Shown here: one piece after another, positions 8,417 through 17,484 of the stretch | Layout of the letters: every line of letters starts with the position of its first letter | How positions within the stretch are numbered: the first letter of the stretch is position 1 | NCBI RefSeq assembly: GCF_002093975.1 | Contig: NZ_MSZZ01000022.1 | Coordinates: forward strand, 62,001-126,000 | Source: Thermoactinospora rubra | GTDB lineage: Bacteria > Actinomycetota > Actinomycetes > Streptosporangiales > Streptosporangiaceae | Direction: 5' to 3' | Length of the DNA stretch: 64,000 nt | Program-made: the position numbers and the translations under genes | Notes under the pieces: model-generated | Told to the model about the DNA's origin: nothing | What the model saw: only the letters and a program-made list of their open reading frames with translations | The model's database searches: none

Positions 8417-9348
8417 CGCGCCTCCAGGGCGAGCAGGCTGACCAGGTCGTAGGCGACGTGGGAGGCCGCGATCGAGGTGATCTCGGCGTGGTCGTAGGCG
8501 GGCGCCACCTCGACGACGTCCGCTCCGACGATGCGGCATCCGGCCAGGCCGCGCAGGATCTCCAGCAGTTCCCTGCTGGTCAGGCCGCCCGCCTCGGGGG
8601 TGCCGGTGCCGGGGGCATGCGCGGGGTCGAGGACGTCGATGTCGACGGAGACGTACAGCGGGCGGTCGCCGATGCGCTGCCGGAGGGCGTCGACGACCTC
8701 GTCCACCCCCATGCGCATGACGTCGCGCGAGGTGAGGACGCCGAAGCCGAGGCGGCGGTCCTCCTCTAGATCGCGCTTGCCGTACAGGGGGCCGCGGATG
8801 CCGACGTGGCTGAGCGCCTCGGTGTCGAGCAGGCCCTCCTCCACGGCCCGGCGGAACGGCGTGCCGTGGGTGTAGGCGGCGCCGAAGTAGGTGTCCCAGG
8901 TGTCGAGGTGGGCGTCGAAATGCAGTAGCGCGACGGGGCCGTGGCGGCGGGAGACCGCGCGCAGCAGCGGCAGGGCGATGGTGTGGTCGCCGCCGATGGT
9001 CACGAGCCGGGCGTCGATGCCGCCCGCCGCCGCCTCGATGGTCTCGACGGCCTCCTCGATGTGGAAGGGGTTGCAGGCGATGTCGCCGGCGTCCGCCACC
9101 TGCACGCTCTCAAAAGGCGAAATATCCAGACCCGGGTGGTACGGCCGCAGCAGCCGCGACGCCTCACGCACCGCCGCAGGCCCGAACCGGGCGCCGGGCC
9201 GGTAGGAGACGCCGCTGTCGAACGGGACGCCGACCACGGCGACGTCGGCCGCGCCCACCTCGTCCAGGCGGGGCAGCCGGGCGAAGGTGGCCGGTCCGGC
9301 GAAGCGCGGCACCTTGGCGGAGTCGACGGGTCCTCGGCGTTGCGTCAT
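8413..9348 (-). CDS. speB: Agmatinase-family ureohydrolase
   Basis: Binuclear-metal ureohydrolase that releases urea from a guanidino compound. All six metal ligands are visible: His122 in IGGDHTI, Asp145, His147 and Asp149 in [11 protein letters not shown], and Asp236 and Asp238 in SVDIDVLDP. The C-terminal [10 protein letters not shown] is standard. Length is 311 residues from ATG 9348; an in-frame start at 9384 would add 12 residues but sits inside the operator palindrome. Agmatine would fit the nearby polyamine genes, but an NCS1 permease and PucR regulator equally suggest guanidine-type or purine-derived substrates. First gene of the operon. Confidence 0.82.
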   Translation of the reverse strand: MTQRRGPVDSAKVPRFAGPATFARLPRLDEVGAADVAVVGVPFDSGVSYRPGARFGPAAVREASRLLRPYHPGLDISPFESVQVADAGDIACNPFHIEEAVETIEAAAGGIDARLVTIGGDHTIALPLLRAVSRRHGPVALLHFDAHLDTWDTYFGAAYTHGTPFRRAVEEGLLDTEALSHVGIRGPLYGKRDLEEDRRLGFGVLTSRDVMRMGVDEVVDALRQRIGDRPLYVSVDIDVLDPAHAPGTGTPEAGGLTSRELLEILRGLAGCRIVGADVVEVAPAYDHAEITSIAASHVAYDLVSLLALEAR

Positions 9349-9370
9349 GACGACGAGTGTGCAAAGGCCC

Positions 9371-9432
9371 ACAGATCCACACAATTGTGGACGAAATTAA
9401 AAGGCCGCGTAGCCTTTGTGGGTGACCACAAG
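9371..9432. promoter_or_regulatory. Divergent control region with repeated TTGTGG half-sites
   Basis: Between the ureohydrolase operon and the PucR gene. It carries the palindrome CACAATTGTG (9380-9389) and an inverted repeat TTGTGG-N4-CCACAA (9416-9431) that overlaps the PucR start codon. Both are built from the same TTGTGG half-site, which suggests one regulator binding twice. PucR is the natural candidate. Confidence 0.5.
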
Positions 9433-10876
9433 AATCACGGTCGAGGACCTGGTCCGCTCCCCCGCGCTCCAGCTGCGCGTGCTGGGCGGGGAGGCCGGGC
9501 TGGCGCGGTCGGTGTCCTGGGCGCACGTCAGCGAGCTGGAGGATCCGACGCCGTGGCTGCTCGGCGCCGAGGTGATCATGACGACCGGGATCGCGATCCC
9601 GCGGACGGCGGCCGGGCAGCGCGCCTACCTCGAACGGCTCGACGACGCGGGCGTCTCGGCGCTGGCCCTGTCCGCCCAGCTCCACGTGCCGCCGCTGCAC
9701 CGGGAGTTCTTCGCCGCCGCCGAGGAGCGCGGCATGCCGCTGCTGGAGGTGCCGCTGGCGGTGCCGTTCATCGCCATCGCCCAGGAGGTGGCGGCCGCCG
9801 TGCAGGAGGACGCCAGGCAGCGGCTGGGCGCCCAGCTGCAGGTGTTCGGGGCGCTGCGCTGGCTGGCCGCCGAGGACCTGGACACCGCGACGCTGTTTCG
9901 CCGCCTGGAGCGGCTGTCGGGCTACGACGTCTACGCCTGCACCCCGCAGGGCCGGCCGCTGCTGGACGGGGTGCCCGTGCCCGACCTGTCGGCGCTGCCC
10001 GGCGAGGCGGACGCGCCGCCGACCATCCCGGGCGGGTTCGTGCTGCCCGTGCCCGCGCCGGGCGGGCCCGCCGGGTTCCTGGTGGCCTTCGAGCGCGAGG
10101 GCGCCCGGCCCGCTGGGCTGGCCGTGGTGCAGCACATCGCGACGGTGGCCGCGCTGCAGGTCGCCATGGCCAGGCACGAGCGCGAGACGCTGCGCCGCGA
10201 GGGCGCCGAGACGCTGTCGGAGCTGCTGCAGGACGTGCTGGACCCGGCCACCGCCCGCCGCCGCCTGGCCCGCATGGGCCTGCCCGTCGACGGCGAGGCC
10301 GTCCTGCTCGTGGTGCGGGACGCCGACGACGACGCCCTGCGCCGCTCGGTGGACGGGCTGCCGCACCTCATGCTGCGCCGCGGCGACGGCCATTACCTGC
10401 TCGGCCCGCCTTCCCTCGGTACGGCCGTCGCCGCCCTCCCGGGCGTGTCGGCGGGGGCGAGCAGGCCCTTCCCGCCGGGCGAGTCGATGCGGGTGGCGCA
10501 GCGGGAGGCGGTGTGGGCCGCCGCCCGGGCCCGGGAGTCGGGCCGGTCGCTGGTCCACTACGGCGAGGACACCACGGGCCGCTGGCTGCCCGACGACCCG
10601 TGGACGCTGACCGCCCTCGTCGAGCACGTGCTCGGCGAGGCGCTGGCCTACGACGCCCGCCACGGCTCGCGGCTGCTCGCCTCGGTGCGCACGTGGATGG
10701 AAAGGGACCGCCGCACCGAGGAGGCCGCGGCGGCCCTGCACATCCATCCCAACACGCTGGCCTACCGGCTGCGCCGCTTCGCCGAGCTGACCGGCCGCGA
10801 CCTGTCGTCCACCGCGGCGTTCGCGGAGGTGTGGCTGGCCATCCGCGCGGCCGGGCAGCTCGGCATGCAGGATTAG
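9422..10876 (+). CDS. PucR family transcriptional regulator
   Basis: About 484 residues with the three-part PucR layout: an N-terminal purine-catabolism-regulator-like domain (about 1-125, TVEDLVRSPALQLRVL), a central GGDEF-like/CdaR segment, and a C-terminal PucR helix-turn-helix (EEAAAALHIHPNTLAYRLRR, about 437-456). I use GTG 9422; TTG 9416 is equally in frame. The start lies inside a TTGTGG inverted repeat, so the transcript may be leaderless and the gene self-repressed. It is divergent from the ureohydrolase/NCS1/cyclase operon, which it most likely controls. Its stop overlaps that of the convergent MFS gene. Confidence 0.85.
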   Translation: MTTRITVEDLVRSPALQLRVLGGEAGLARSVSWAHVSELEDPTPWLLGAEVIMTTGIAIPRTAAGQRAYLERLDDAGVSALALSAQLHVPPLHREFFAAAEERGMPLLEVPLAVPFIAIAQEVAAAVQEDARQRLGAQLQVFGALRWLAAEDLDTATLFRRLERLSGYDVYACTPQGRPLLDGVPVPDLSALPGEADAPPTIPGGFVLPVPAPGGPAGFLVAFEREGARPAGLAVVQHIATVAALQVAMARHERETLRREGAETLSELLQDVLDPATARRRLARMGLPVDGEAVLLVVRDADDDALRRSVDGLPHLMLRRGDGHYLLGPPSLGTAVAALPGVSAGASRPFPPGESMRVAQREAVWAAARARESGRSLVHYGEDTTGRWLPDDPWTLTALVEHVLGEALAYDARHGSRLLASVRTWMERDRRTEEAAAALHIHPNTLAYRLRRFAELTGRDLSSTAAFAEVWLAIRAAGQLGMQD

Positions 10877-12285
10877 GCGACCGTGACGGTCTCGGCGGGG
10901 GCGGCCTGGCGCTCGGGCCGGCGCAACACCACGAGCGCCACCACGAAGGCTGTCGCGAGCAGGCCCGCCGCCACGGCGAACGCCAGCCGGTAGCCGCCGG
11001 TCAGCGCCGCCGCCTGGCTCGCGCCCCCGGCCAGCAGCTCGCCGGTGCGGGAGGCGGCCAGGGTGGACAGCACCGCCACGCCCAGCGCCATGCCGATCTG
11101 CTGGGTGGTGTTGAACAGCCCGGAGGCCAGCCCCGCGTCGTCGGCCCCGGCGCCCGACATGCCGAGCGTGGTCAGCGCGGGCAGCACCAGCCCGCCGCCG
11201 GCGATCAGCACCATCACGGGCAGCAGGTCGGTGACGTAGGAGGCGTCCACCGGCACCCGCGTGAGCCAGCCCATGGCGGCCAGCAGCAGCGCCAGCCCGG
11301 CCAGCAGCACGGCGCGGGCCCCGAACCGGGTGATGAGCCGGGAGGAGACGGTCAGCGAGATCCCCCCGATGGCCACCGCGGCGGGCAGCATGGCCAGGCC
11401 CGTGTCCAGGGCGCCGTAGCCGAGGACCTTCTGCATGAACAGGGCGACGAGGATCTGGAAGGCGAACATGGCCGACAGCGTGAGCATCTGGACGAGGTTG
11501 GCGCCCGAGACGGTGCGCGAGCGCAGGATCCGCAGCGGCATGAGCGGGGTCGCGGCCCTGGCCTGCCGGACGAAGAACGCGGCGAGCAGGGCGAGCGAGA
11601 CCGCGCCCAGGCCCAGCGTGTGGCCGGCGAGCCAGCCGTACTCCTCGATCTTGACGACCGTGTAGATGCCGAGCATCAGCCCGGCGGTGACCAGCGCCGC
11701 GCCGAGCACGTCGGCGCCGGCGCGCAGGCCGATGCCGCGGTCGGCGGGGACCGACCCCATCGCCAGCGCGAGCGTGGCCAGGCCGATCGGCACGTTGATG
11801 AAGAAGATCCAGTGCCAGGTCAGCAGGTCGGTGAGCACGCCGCCGAGCACCTGGCCGATCGAGGCGCCGACCGCGCCGGTGAAGCTGAACACGCCGATGG
11901 CCCTGGCCCGCTCGCGCGGCTCGGTGAACAGCGTCACGAGGATGCCCAGCACCACCGCCGAGGACATGGCGCTCCCCACGCCCTGCAGGAAGCGTGCGGC
12001 GACCAGCATGCCCGGCCCGGTGGCCAGCCCCGCGAGCAGCGAGGCGGCGGTGAAGACGGCGTTGCCGGCCAGGAACATGACCTTGCGGCCGACCAGGTCC
12101 CCCAGCCGCCCGGACAGCAGGAGCAGGCCGCCGAAGGGGATCAGGTAGGCGTTGACGGTCCAGCTCAGCTCGGCGGGCGCGAAGCCCAGGTCCCGCTGGA
12201 TGGCGGGCATCGCCACGGTGACGATGCTGCCGTCCAGGATGGTCATCAAGGTGGACGCGGAAAGCACGGCGAGTGCGCGTGACAT
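10873..12285 (-). CDS. MFS efflux transporter, DHA2 (EmrB/QacA) family
   Basis: 470-residue proton-coupled drug exporter with about 14 membrane segments. DHA2 motifs are clear: the TILDGSIVTVAMPAI segment in TM1 (motif D1), the GRLGDLVGRK loop (motif A) and RFLQGVGSAMS (motif B). It is downstream of a MarR regulator on the same strand, 65 bp away. The 5' leader holds a perfect 15-bp hairpin whose 3' arm contains the Shine-Dalgarno AGGAG eight bases from the ATG, so translation should be blocked unless the hairpin is opened. The substrate is unknown. Confidence 0.88.
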   Translation of the reverse strand: MSRALAVLSASTLMTILDGSIVTVAMPAIQRDLGFAPAELSWTVNAYLIPFGGLLLLSGRLGDLVGRKVMFLAGNAVFTAASLLAGLATGPGMLVAARFLQGVGSAMSSAVVLGILVTLFTEPRERARAIGVFSFTGAVGASIGQVLGGVLTDLLTWHWIFFINVPIGLATLALAMGSVPADRGIGLRAGADVLGAALVTAGLMLGIYTVVKIEEYGWLAGHTLGLGAVSLALLAAFFVRQARAATPLMPLRILRSRTVSGANLVQMLTLSAMFAFQILVALFMQKVLGYGALDTGLAMLPAAVAIGGISLTVSSRLITRFGARAVLLAGLALLLAAMGWLTRVPVDASYVTDLLPVMVLIAGGGLVLPALTTLGMSGAGADDAGLASGLFNTTQQIGMALGVAVLSTLAASRTGELLAGGASQAAALTGGYRLAFAVAAGLLATAFVVALVVLRRPERQAAPAETVTVA

Positions 12286-12286
12286 G

Positions 12287-12323
12287 ACGGTTTCTCCTGT
12301 CAGGTGGCGACAGGAGAAACCGT
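12287..12323 (-). promoter_or_regulatory. SD-sequestering hairpin in the DHA2 pump leader
   Basis: Perfect 15-bp arms ACGGTTTCTCCTGTC (12287-12301) and GACAGGAGAAACCGT (12309-12323) with a 7-nt loop. Read on the minus strand, the 3' arm carries AGGAG and ends one base before the pump ATG. It could act as a translational attenuator, as an operator for the MarR protein encoded upstream, or as a weak terminator. There is no T-run after it. Confidence 0.65.
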
Positions 12324-12350
12324 AGCAGATAGTTTCGTTATAGACGATCC

Positions 12351-12836
12351 CTAATGGGATTGTCTTGCGCGCCTCGCCCCCACCGGCGCCTCCACGGGCG
12401 TGGCCAGGTGCCCTTCCGCCAGCCGCTTGAGCGCCCTGAGCAGGACCTCCCGCTCCTCCTCCGGCAGGGAGTCCAGCGCCGCCCGGTGCACGCCGTCGAC
12501 GATGGCCTGGCTCTTCCTGGCCACCTCGGCGCCCTTCTCGGTGACCGCGACGATCCGGGCCCGCCGGTCGGTGCTGGAGGGGCGGCGCTCGGCCAGCCCC
12601 GCCTTCTCCAGCGCGTCGACCGTGACCACCATGGTGGTCTTGTCCATGTCGCCGATCTCGGCGAGCTGGATCTGGGTACGCTCCTCCTCCAGGGCGTGGA
12701 CGAGCACGCAGTGCATCCGCGGCGTCAGCCCGATCTCCGCGAGCGCCGCCGCCATCCGCGTGCGCAGCACATGGCTGGTGTGGTCGAGGTAGAACGACAG
12801 GTCCGGTTCGGCCCGGGCGGGTGCCATGGCGGTCAT
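12351..12836 (-). CDS. MarR family transcriptional regulator
   Basis: 161-residue MarR protein with a winged helix: LTPRMHCVLVHALEEERTQI, then LAEIGDMDKTTMVVTVDALEKAGL as the recognition helix region, and the wing ERRPSSTDRRARIVAVT. It starts at ATG 12836 (ATG 12827 is also possible), 31 bp after the mannosidase stop. It most likely represses itself and the downstream DHA2 pump in response to a small aromatic or antibiotic. A short inverted repeat TCGT-N5-ACGA (12335-12347) in the gap to the pump is a second possible binding site. Confidence 0.87.
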   Translation of the reverse strand: MTAMAPARAEPDLSFYLDHTSHVLRTRMAAALAEIGLTPRMHCVLVHALEEERTQIQLAEIGDMDKTTMVVTVDALEKAGLAERRPSSTDRRARIVAVTEKGAEVARKSQAIVDGVHRAALDSLPEEEREVLLRALKRLAEGHLATPVEAPVGARRARQSH

Positions 12837-12867
12837 GGCATCAGTCTAGTTCGGGATAATCCGCTCC

Positions 12868-15567
12868 CTATCGAAGCTGGACCGTGGCGATCTCCCAGGC
12901 GCGCATCGGCAGGCGCAGCACGCCGCCGGACACCTCCAGCGCCTCGCCGGGACGGCCGCGCAGGTCCGCCCGCCGGGCCTGCCCGAACGCCCCCTCCACG
13001 ACGGCCTCGGTGTCGGCGTGGGCGACGACGCGCAGCTCCAGCCAGTCCTCCCGGCGGCGCAGCGAGGTCATCACCGCGCCCCGCACCTGCGGCCCGGTCC
13101 CCGGCCGCGGCAGCGGCAGGTCCCGCGGCCCGCTTCCCGGTACGGCCAGCAGGTCGTGCCGGAAGACCTCGGCCGCCTCCTGGACGCCCGCCCCGGCGGG
13201 CATGAGCGCCAGGCTCACCGACCGGACGCCGCGCGACTGGGCGGCGGGCGTGGGCAGCTGGGGCCCCGCGGGCTCCGGGCGCAGGCCGTTGCGGTTGCGC
13301 GACAGGTAGCCGACCGACCGCAGCAGCGTCAGCGCCAGCTCGTTCCCCGTCACCTCGTACTCGGTGACGTGCTCCAGCAACGCCGCCACCCCGCCCGCGG
13401 CCACCCACGAGGAGGCCGGGAAGGTGGGCAGCGGAGTCTCGCCGCAGCCGCCCTCGGCGGTCAGGCCGCGCTCCACGACCGCGAACTGCCCCTCGGCGAG
13501 GGAGGCCGTGGCCCGCTCGGGAAGCGGGACGTGCAGGCGCACCCGGTGGTCGACGCAGCGGTTGTCGAACTCGACGCGCAGCCGGACGAACGGCTCGCCG
13601 GCCCGCAGCTCCACCCGCGTGGTGACGACCGTCTCCTCGACCGCGCCGGGACCGCCCGGCCCCAGCTCAGGCGGCGCGTCCGCCCAGATCCCCTCGACGA
13701 GCTCGCCGGTGCGGTACCCGCCGTAGGCGGGCCAGCGGTAGGTCCGCCGCACGTCCAGGGCGGCCACCAGCGGCCCGGAGCAGACCAGCTCGACCTCCAC
13801 GGCCTCGGGCTCCTCGACGAGCCGGTCGCGGGCGGGCGGGGCGTGGTTGTAGGTGTCGCCGACGTCGCCGCCGTCCACGATGCGGCCGGCGCCCGTGATC
13901 GTCACGCCGTCGGGCGTGGCCAGCGTCAGCGTGCCGTCCCCGGCCACCTCCACCCTGAGCAGGCCGTTGTCCAGCACCCGGTCCTCGGCCCTGCTCGGCG
14001 TGACGGGCAGGCCGCCGCCCTCCGCCCCGCCCTCCCCGTCCGGCTTCACGGCGATGTGCCCCAGCGGCGGGACCTCCACCAGGGCCGCGACGGTACGGCG
14101 GGGCTCGGCGACGATCCGCACGCGCGAGACGCCCTCCAGGCGGTCGCGCAGCTCGGCCACGTCGAACGCCGGGTCGGGCTCCCGCCCCACGGTGAAGGTG
14201 AGCACGCCGTCGCCGACCGACCAGCCGGTGACGTGCCGGCCGTACAGCTCGGTGCCGTGGACGAAGGTGAGCGCGACCGCGGGGTCCATCTCCTCGTCCA
14301 GCAGCAGCGTGGGCGCGTACTCCAGGGGTTGGAGGGGCACCCGGCGGCCGAGCGCGTCGGCCAGCGGCTCGGATCCGGCCACCTCGAACAGCACGACGCT
14401 CCGCCGTACCGCGGGGGTGGGGTTGACGACGAGCACCCCGCCGGAGGGGACGGCGGCGGCCAGGCGGGCGGTGACCATGTCGCGGACGGCCTGGCCCAGG
14501 TGCTCGGCCTCGGCGATGCGGGCGGCGACCTGCTGGGCGGTCTCGTCCACGCCGCAGCCGGTGACCGAGTCGTGCCCGCTGGCGTCGACCAGCCGCCACC
14601 AGGCCATGTCGAGGAAGCGGCCCGGCCACTCCTCGCCCCACAGCGCGGCCAGCGGCTCGGCGTAGCGTTCGACCATGCGCTCGGCCCGGCCCATGAGCTG
14701 CTTGACGTGCGCCCGGACCGAGATCACGCCGGGCAGGATGTTGGCCCGGGCGTGGGAGCGCAGCTCGCCGGCGACGCGCGGCAGGCCGGCTGTGCCGGCA
14801 GAAAAGTCCGCCGAAAATCTCCCGATATATCCCGCCAAGGTGTCCATGCGGGCGCCCAGCTCCGCGACCATGCCCGGCAGCCCGGCCACCGGCGCGGAGT
14901 GATCGGTCCCGTACATCGCCAGCAGCGGCCCCTCCGGCTGCCAGCGCCGCATCCGCGCCACGAACCCGGCGGCCCGCCCGGCCAGCCGGTCGGGCGCCTC
15001 GAACAGGTGGGCGCCGTTGCCGTAGCCGCCCTCGGGCAGGTACTGGGTCCTGATCGCGGTCCCGTCCGGCGCCACCCAGGCGAAGGCCGAGGTGGTCACC
15101 GACGACGGCACGCCGCGATACACGCACGCATGCTCAAGCCCCGCAAGCCGCAAGATCTGCGGCATCTGCGCGATATGCCCGAACATGTCCGGGAGGTAGC
15201 CCACCGGCAGCGCCCCGCCGAGCTTGTCCGCCCTGGCCATGCCGAGCTCCAGGTTGCGCACGATGGTCTCGCCCGAGCACAGGAACTCGTCCAGCAGGAT
15301 CTGCCACGGCCCGATCGCCAGCCGCCCCGCCTCCACCAGGGCCGCGATCCGGTCGCGGTTCTCCGGCCGCACCTCCAGGTAGTCGTCCACGCACGCCAGC
15401 TGCCCGTCGAGGGTGAAGTGGTAGTCCGGCTCGCGCTCCATGCGGTCGAGCACCTCGTCCAGCAGCGCCACCAGCCGCAGCCGGAAGCGCTGGAACGGCT
15501 CGTACCACTCGCGGTCCCAGTGGGTGTGCGGGACGACGACGATCTCAGCGGCGATCTCAGAGCTCAC
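12868..15567 (-). CDS. GH38 alpha-mannosidase
   Basis: About 899 residues, full length for glycoside hydrolase family 38. The N-terminal catalytic barrel begins with VVPHTHWDREW, giving zinc ligands His14, His16 and Asp18. The nucleophile is Asp127 in YLPDMFGH. The C-terminal beta-sandwich domains follow (about 360-899). There is no signal peptide, so it acts in the cytosol on an imported alpha-mannoside. I choose GTG 15567, with GGAG six bases upstream and an 11-base overlap with the preceding gene. ATG 15594 has no ribosome site. It ends an operon of an ABC importer, hydrolase, IolE-like and IolG-like genes. Confidence 0.9.
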   Translation of the reverse strand: MSSEIAAEIVVVPHTHWDREWYEPFQRFRLRLVALLDEVLDRMEREPDYHFTLDGQLACVDDYLEVRPENRDRIAALVEAGRLAIGPWQILLDEFLCSGETIVRNLELGMARADKLGGALPVGYLPDMFGHIAQMPQILRLAGLEHACVYRGVPSSVTTSAFAWVAPDGTAIRTQYLPEGGYGNGAHLFEAPDRLAGRAAGFVARMRRWQPEGPLLAMYGTDHSAPVAGLPGMVAELGARMDTLAGYIGRFSADFSAGTAGLPRVAGELRSHARANILPGVISVRAHVKQLMGRAERMVERYAEPLAALWGEEWPGRFLDMAWWRLVDASGHDSVTGCGVDETAQQVAARIAEAEHLGQAVRDMVTARLAAAVPSGGVLVVNPTPAVRRSVVLFEVAGSEPLADALGRRVPLQPLEYAPTLLLDEEMDPAVALTFVHGTELYGRHVTGWSVGDGVLTFTVGREPDPAFDVAELRDRLEGVSRVRIVAEPRRTVAALVEVPPLGHIAVKPDGEGGAEGGGLPVTPSRAEDRVLDNGLLRVEVAGDGTLTLATPDGVTITGAGRIVDGGDVGDTYNHAPPARDRLVEEPEAVEVELVCSGPLVAALDVRRTYRWPAYGGYRTGELVEGIWADAPPELGPGGPGAVEETVVTTRVELRAGEPFVRLRVEFDNRCVDHRVRLHVPLPERATASLAEGQFAVVERGLTAEGGCGETPLPTFPASSWVAAGGVAALLEHVTEYEVTGNELALTLLRSVGYLSRNRNGLRPEPAGPQLPTPAAQSRGVRSVSLALMPAGAGVQEAAEVFRHDLLAVPGSGPRDLPLPRPGTGPQVRGAVMTSLRRREDWLELRVVAHADTEAVVEGAFGQARRADLRGRPGEALEVSGGVLRLPMRAWEIATVQLR

Positions 15568-16621
15568 TGGCTTCTCCTCCGAGGGGCAGTCCATGCTGTA
15601 CGGCGTAGCGGGCCGCGATCCGCTGGGCGGTGACGATGTCCTCCAGCGCCCCCGCCTTGCCGGTCAGCGGCGGCACGCCCTCGGTCACGAAGGCGTGGAA
15701 GGCCAGCAGCTGCGCCTCGAACGCCTCGGTGACCTCGCGCCACTGGGTGCGGCTCTCCCCCGGCTCCACGACGGTCAGCACGGTCGGCGCGTTGAGCAGG
15801 TACGGCGCGGGGAAGACCAGCTCCAGCGAGCCCCTGTCGTGGTGGATCGCCACGGTCTCCCGGTAGGCGGGATAGTCCTCCAGGTAGTGCCACCGGATGG
15901 ACAGGCGCCCGGCGGCCGGCAGCGGGCCGGAGATCTCGATCGACCCCGGCGTGCCGCCCCAGGCCGCCACGTGGTCGATCGCCGCGGGCGAGCCGGTGAA
16001 GCGCCGCAGCAGCGACAGGTCGTGGCAGATCGAGCCCAGCGCGACGGCGTAGAGGGCGCGCACGCTCGCGGGTGCCTGGGCGCCGAGAGCCTGGTCCACC
16101 AGCTCCTCCTCGGCCTTGCGCACCAGCGTGAGGTCGGCGTCGCGCGCCTGGACCAGGTTGGCGAAGGCCAGCTGCGACTCGCTGCTCGGGTGCAGCACGG
16201 TCACCTCGACCGACCTGATCTCGACGCCCTCCAGCAGCCGCTCGGCGCGCCGCACGGCCGGGTCGTACTGCTTCATGTAGCCGACCATGAGCCGCCCCTC
16301 CGGCAGCGCGGCGACCTCCGCCCTGGTGAGCGCGAGGGGCTTCTCGCACAGCACCGCGTACCCGGCTTCGAGCGCCTGCCGTACGGCCTGGCCGTGGGAG
16401 CCGGACGCGAGCAGCAGCACCGCCTCGAAGCCGCCGTCGGCCAGCATCGCCGTGAGGTCGGTGTAGCGGCGGGCGGCGCCCAGCCGGTCGCCCACGGCGC
16501 CCGCGAGGGTCGGCGACAGGTCGCACACCGCGGCGACCTCGAACAGCTCGCGGCGCCTGGACAGCAGCGGCGCGTACACCGCCTGCGTCACGGCCCCGCA
16601 CCCGACGATCGCCACCTTCAC
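15557..16621 (-). CDS. Gfo/Idh/MocA oxidoreductase, IolG-like
   Basis: 354-residue NAD(P)-dependent dehydrogenase. The Rossmann motif GCGAVTQAVY is at residues 7-16 and the family EKPLAL motif is near residue 90. The C-terminal domain follows. The GTG at 16621 overlaps the preceding stop (GTGA). The next gene upstream is IolE-like and nearby plus-strand genes are IolB and IolD, so oxidation of an inositol or inositol-containing glycan at one hydroxyl is plausible, with IolE acting next. The family is broad and could equally oxidise a hexose or sugar acid. Confidence 0.8.
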   Translation of the reverse strand: MKVAIVGCGAVTQAVYAPLLSRRRELFEVAAVCDLSPTLAGAVGDRLGAARRYTDLTAMLADGGFEAVLLLASGSHGQAVRQALEAGYAVLCEKPLALTRAEVAALPEGRLMVGYMKQYDPAVRRAERLLEGVEIRSVEVTVLHPSSESQLAFANLVQARDADLTLVRKAEEELVDQALGAQAPASVRALYAVALGSICHDLSLLRRFTGSPAAIDHVAAWGGTPGSIEISGPLPAAGRLSIRWHYLEDYPAYRETVAIHHDRGSLELVFPAPYLLNAPTVLTVVEPGESRTQWREVTEAFEAQLLAFHAFVTEGVPPLTGKAGALEDIVTAQRIAARYAVQHGLPLGGEASEL

Positions 16622-17484
16622 AGCCCGAGCTCCTTCAGCTTCTCGCGGTTGGCCCGCTGGTCGGCCACGATGTCCGCCACCGGGCGGTGCCCGGGCAGCG
16701 TGTCCTGCTCGACGACGATCCAGCCCTCGTAGTCCCCGAGCGCCGCGACGACCCCGGCCAGGTCCAGGTCGCCCGCCCCCAGCGGGGTGAACACGCCGCG
16801 GCCCATCATGGCCCGCAGGTCCCCGCCCTGGGCGAACAGCTCGAAGGAGCCGTCCTTGACGTGCACGTGGCGGATGCGCCCGGCCCAGTCCCGCAGCGCC
16901 GCCACCGGGTCGCCCCCGGCCAGCAGCAGGTGCCCGGTGTCCAGGCACAGCCCCACGTCGGTCAGCTCCAGCAGCCGCTCGACGTCCTCGACGGTCTCCA
17001 CGTAGGTGCCGAGGTGGTGGTGGAAGGCGGGCTCGAAGCCGCGCTCGCGGCAGCGGTCGGCCGTCTCTTGCACGCGCTTGGCGTACCCGGGCCAGTCCTC
17101 GCGCGCCAGGCCCGGCGCCTTGCCGCCCGGGGCGGCGAACCGCTCGGGCGAGCCGGGGCAGCCCAGCGTCGGCACCGGGGCCAGGGCCGGCGGGGCGGCG
17201 GGCGCGGCGGCGAACACCTCCAGCGTGGCCTCCAGCGCCGGGATGCCGTCGCGGAAGCGCGCGGCGTCGGCGTAGGGCAGGTCGGCCCAGCCGCCCGCGA
17301 GCAGCAGCCCCGCGCCCGACAGCCGCTCGGCCAGCTCGCGGCCCGTGCCGAGGTAGCCGACCGGGCCCAGGTCGATGCCGTCGTATCCGGCTGCGGCGAG
17401 CGCGGCGACCATCTCGTCGGCCGGCGGCGACGCCTGCGCGCCCGCCTCGAAGATCCCGAAGCTGACCGGGGCGTTCGCGATCAT
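16618..17484 (-). CDS. Sugar phosphate isomerase/epimerase-type TIM barrel, IolE-like
   Basis: 288-residue TIM-barrel protein of the AP-endonuclease-2 superfamily. The FHHHLGTYVETVEDVERLL segment and the LCLDTGHLL and HVHVKDG motifs supply the divalent-metal ligands. HHHxGT is, to my knowledge, typical of inosose dehydratases (IolE), which dehydrate 2-keto-myo-inositol. ATG 17484 overlaps the PHP-gene stop (ATGA). With the IolG-like gene next and iolD and iolB on the other strand, inositol catabolism is the best reading. A hydroxypyruvate-isomerase-like or other epimerase role is possible. Confidence 0.75.
   Translation of the reverse strand: MIANAPVSFGIFEAGAQASPPADEMVAALAAAGYDGIDLGPVGYLGTGRELAERLSGAGLLLAGGWADLPYADAARFRDGIPALEATLEVFAAAPAAPPALAPVPTLGCPGSPERFAAPGGKAPGLAREDWPGYAKRVQETADRCRERGFEPAFHHHLGTYVETVEDVERLLELTDVGLCLDTGHLLLAGGDPVAALRDWAGRIRHVHVKDGSFELFAQGGDLRAMMGRGVFTPLGAGDLDLAGVVAALGDYEGWIVVEQDTLPGHRPVADIVADQRANREKLKELGL

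Noticed and set aside
8941-12282. 1113-codon plus-strand open frame
   Set aside because: Overlaps the ureohydrolase, PucR and DHA2 genes, all of which are well supported. Composition is typical of an antisense shadow.
12287-12323. Transposon terminal repeat
   Set aside because: The inverted repeat is a single tight hairpin before a start codon, with no second copy and no transposase.
13018-15633. 871-codon frame opposite the mannosidase
   Set aside because: The GH38 zinc and nucleophile motifs are on the minus strand; the plus frame is low complexity.
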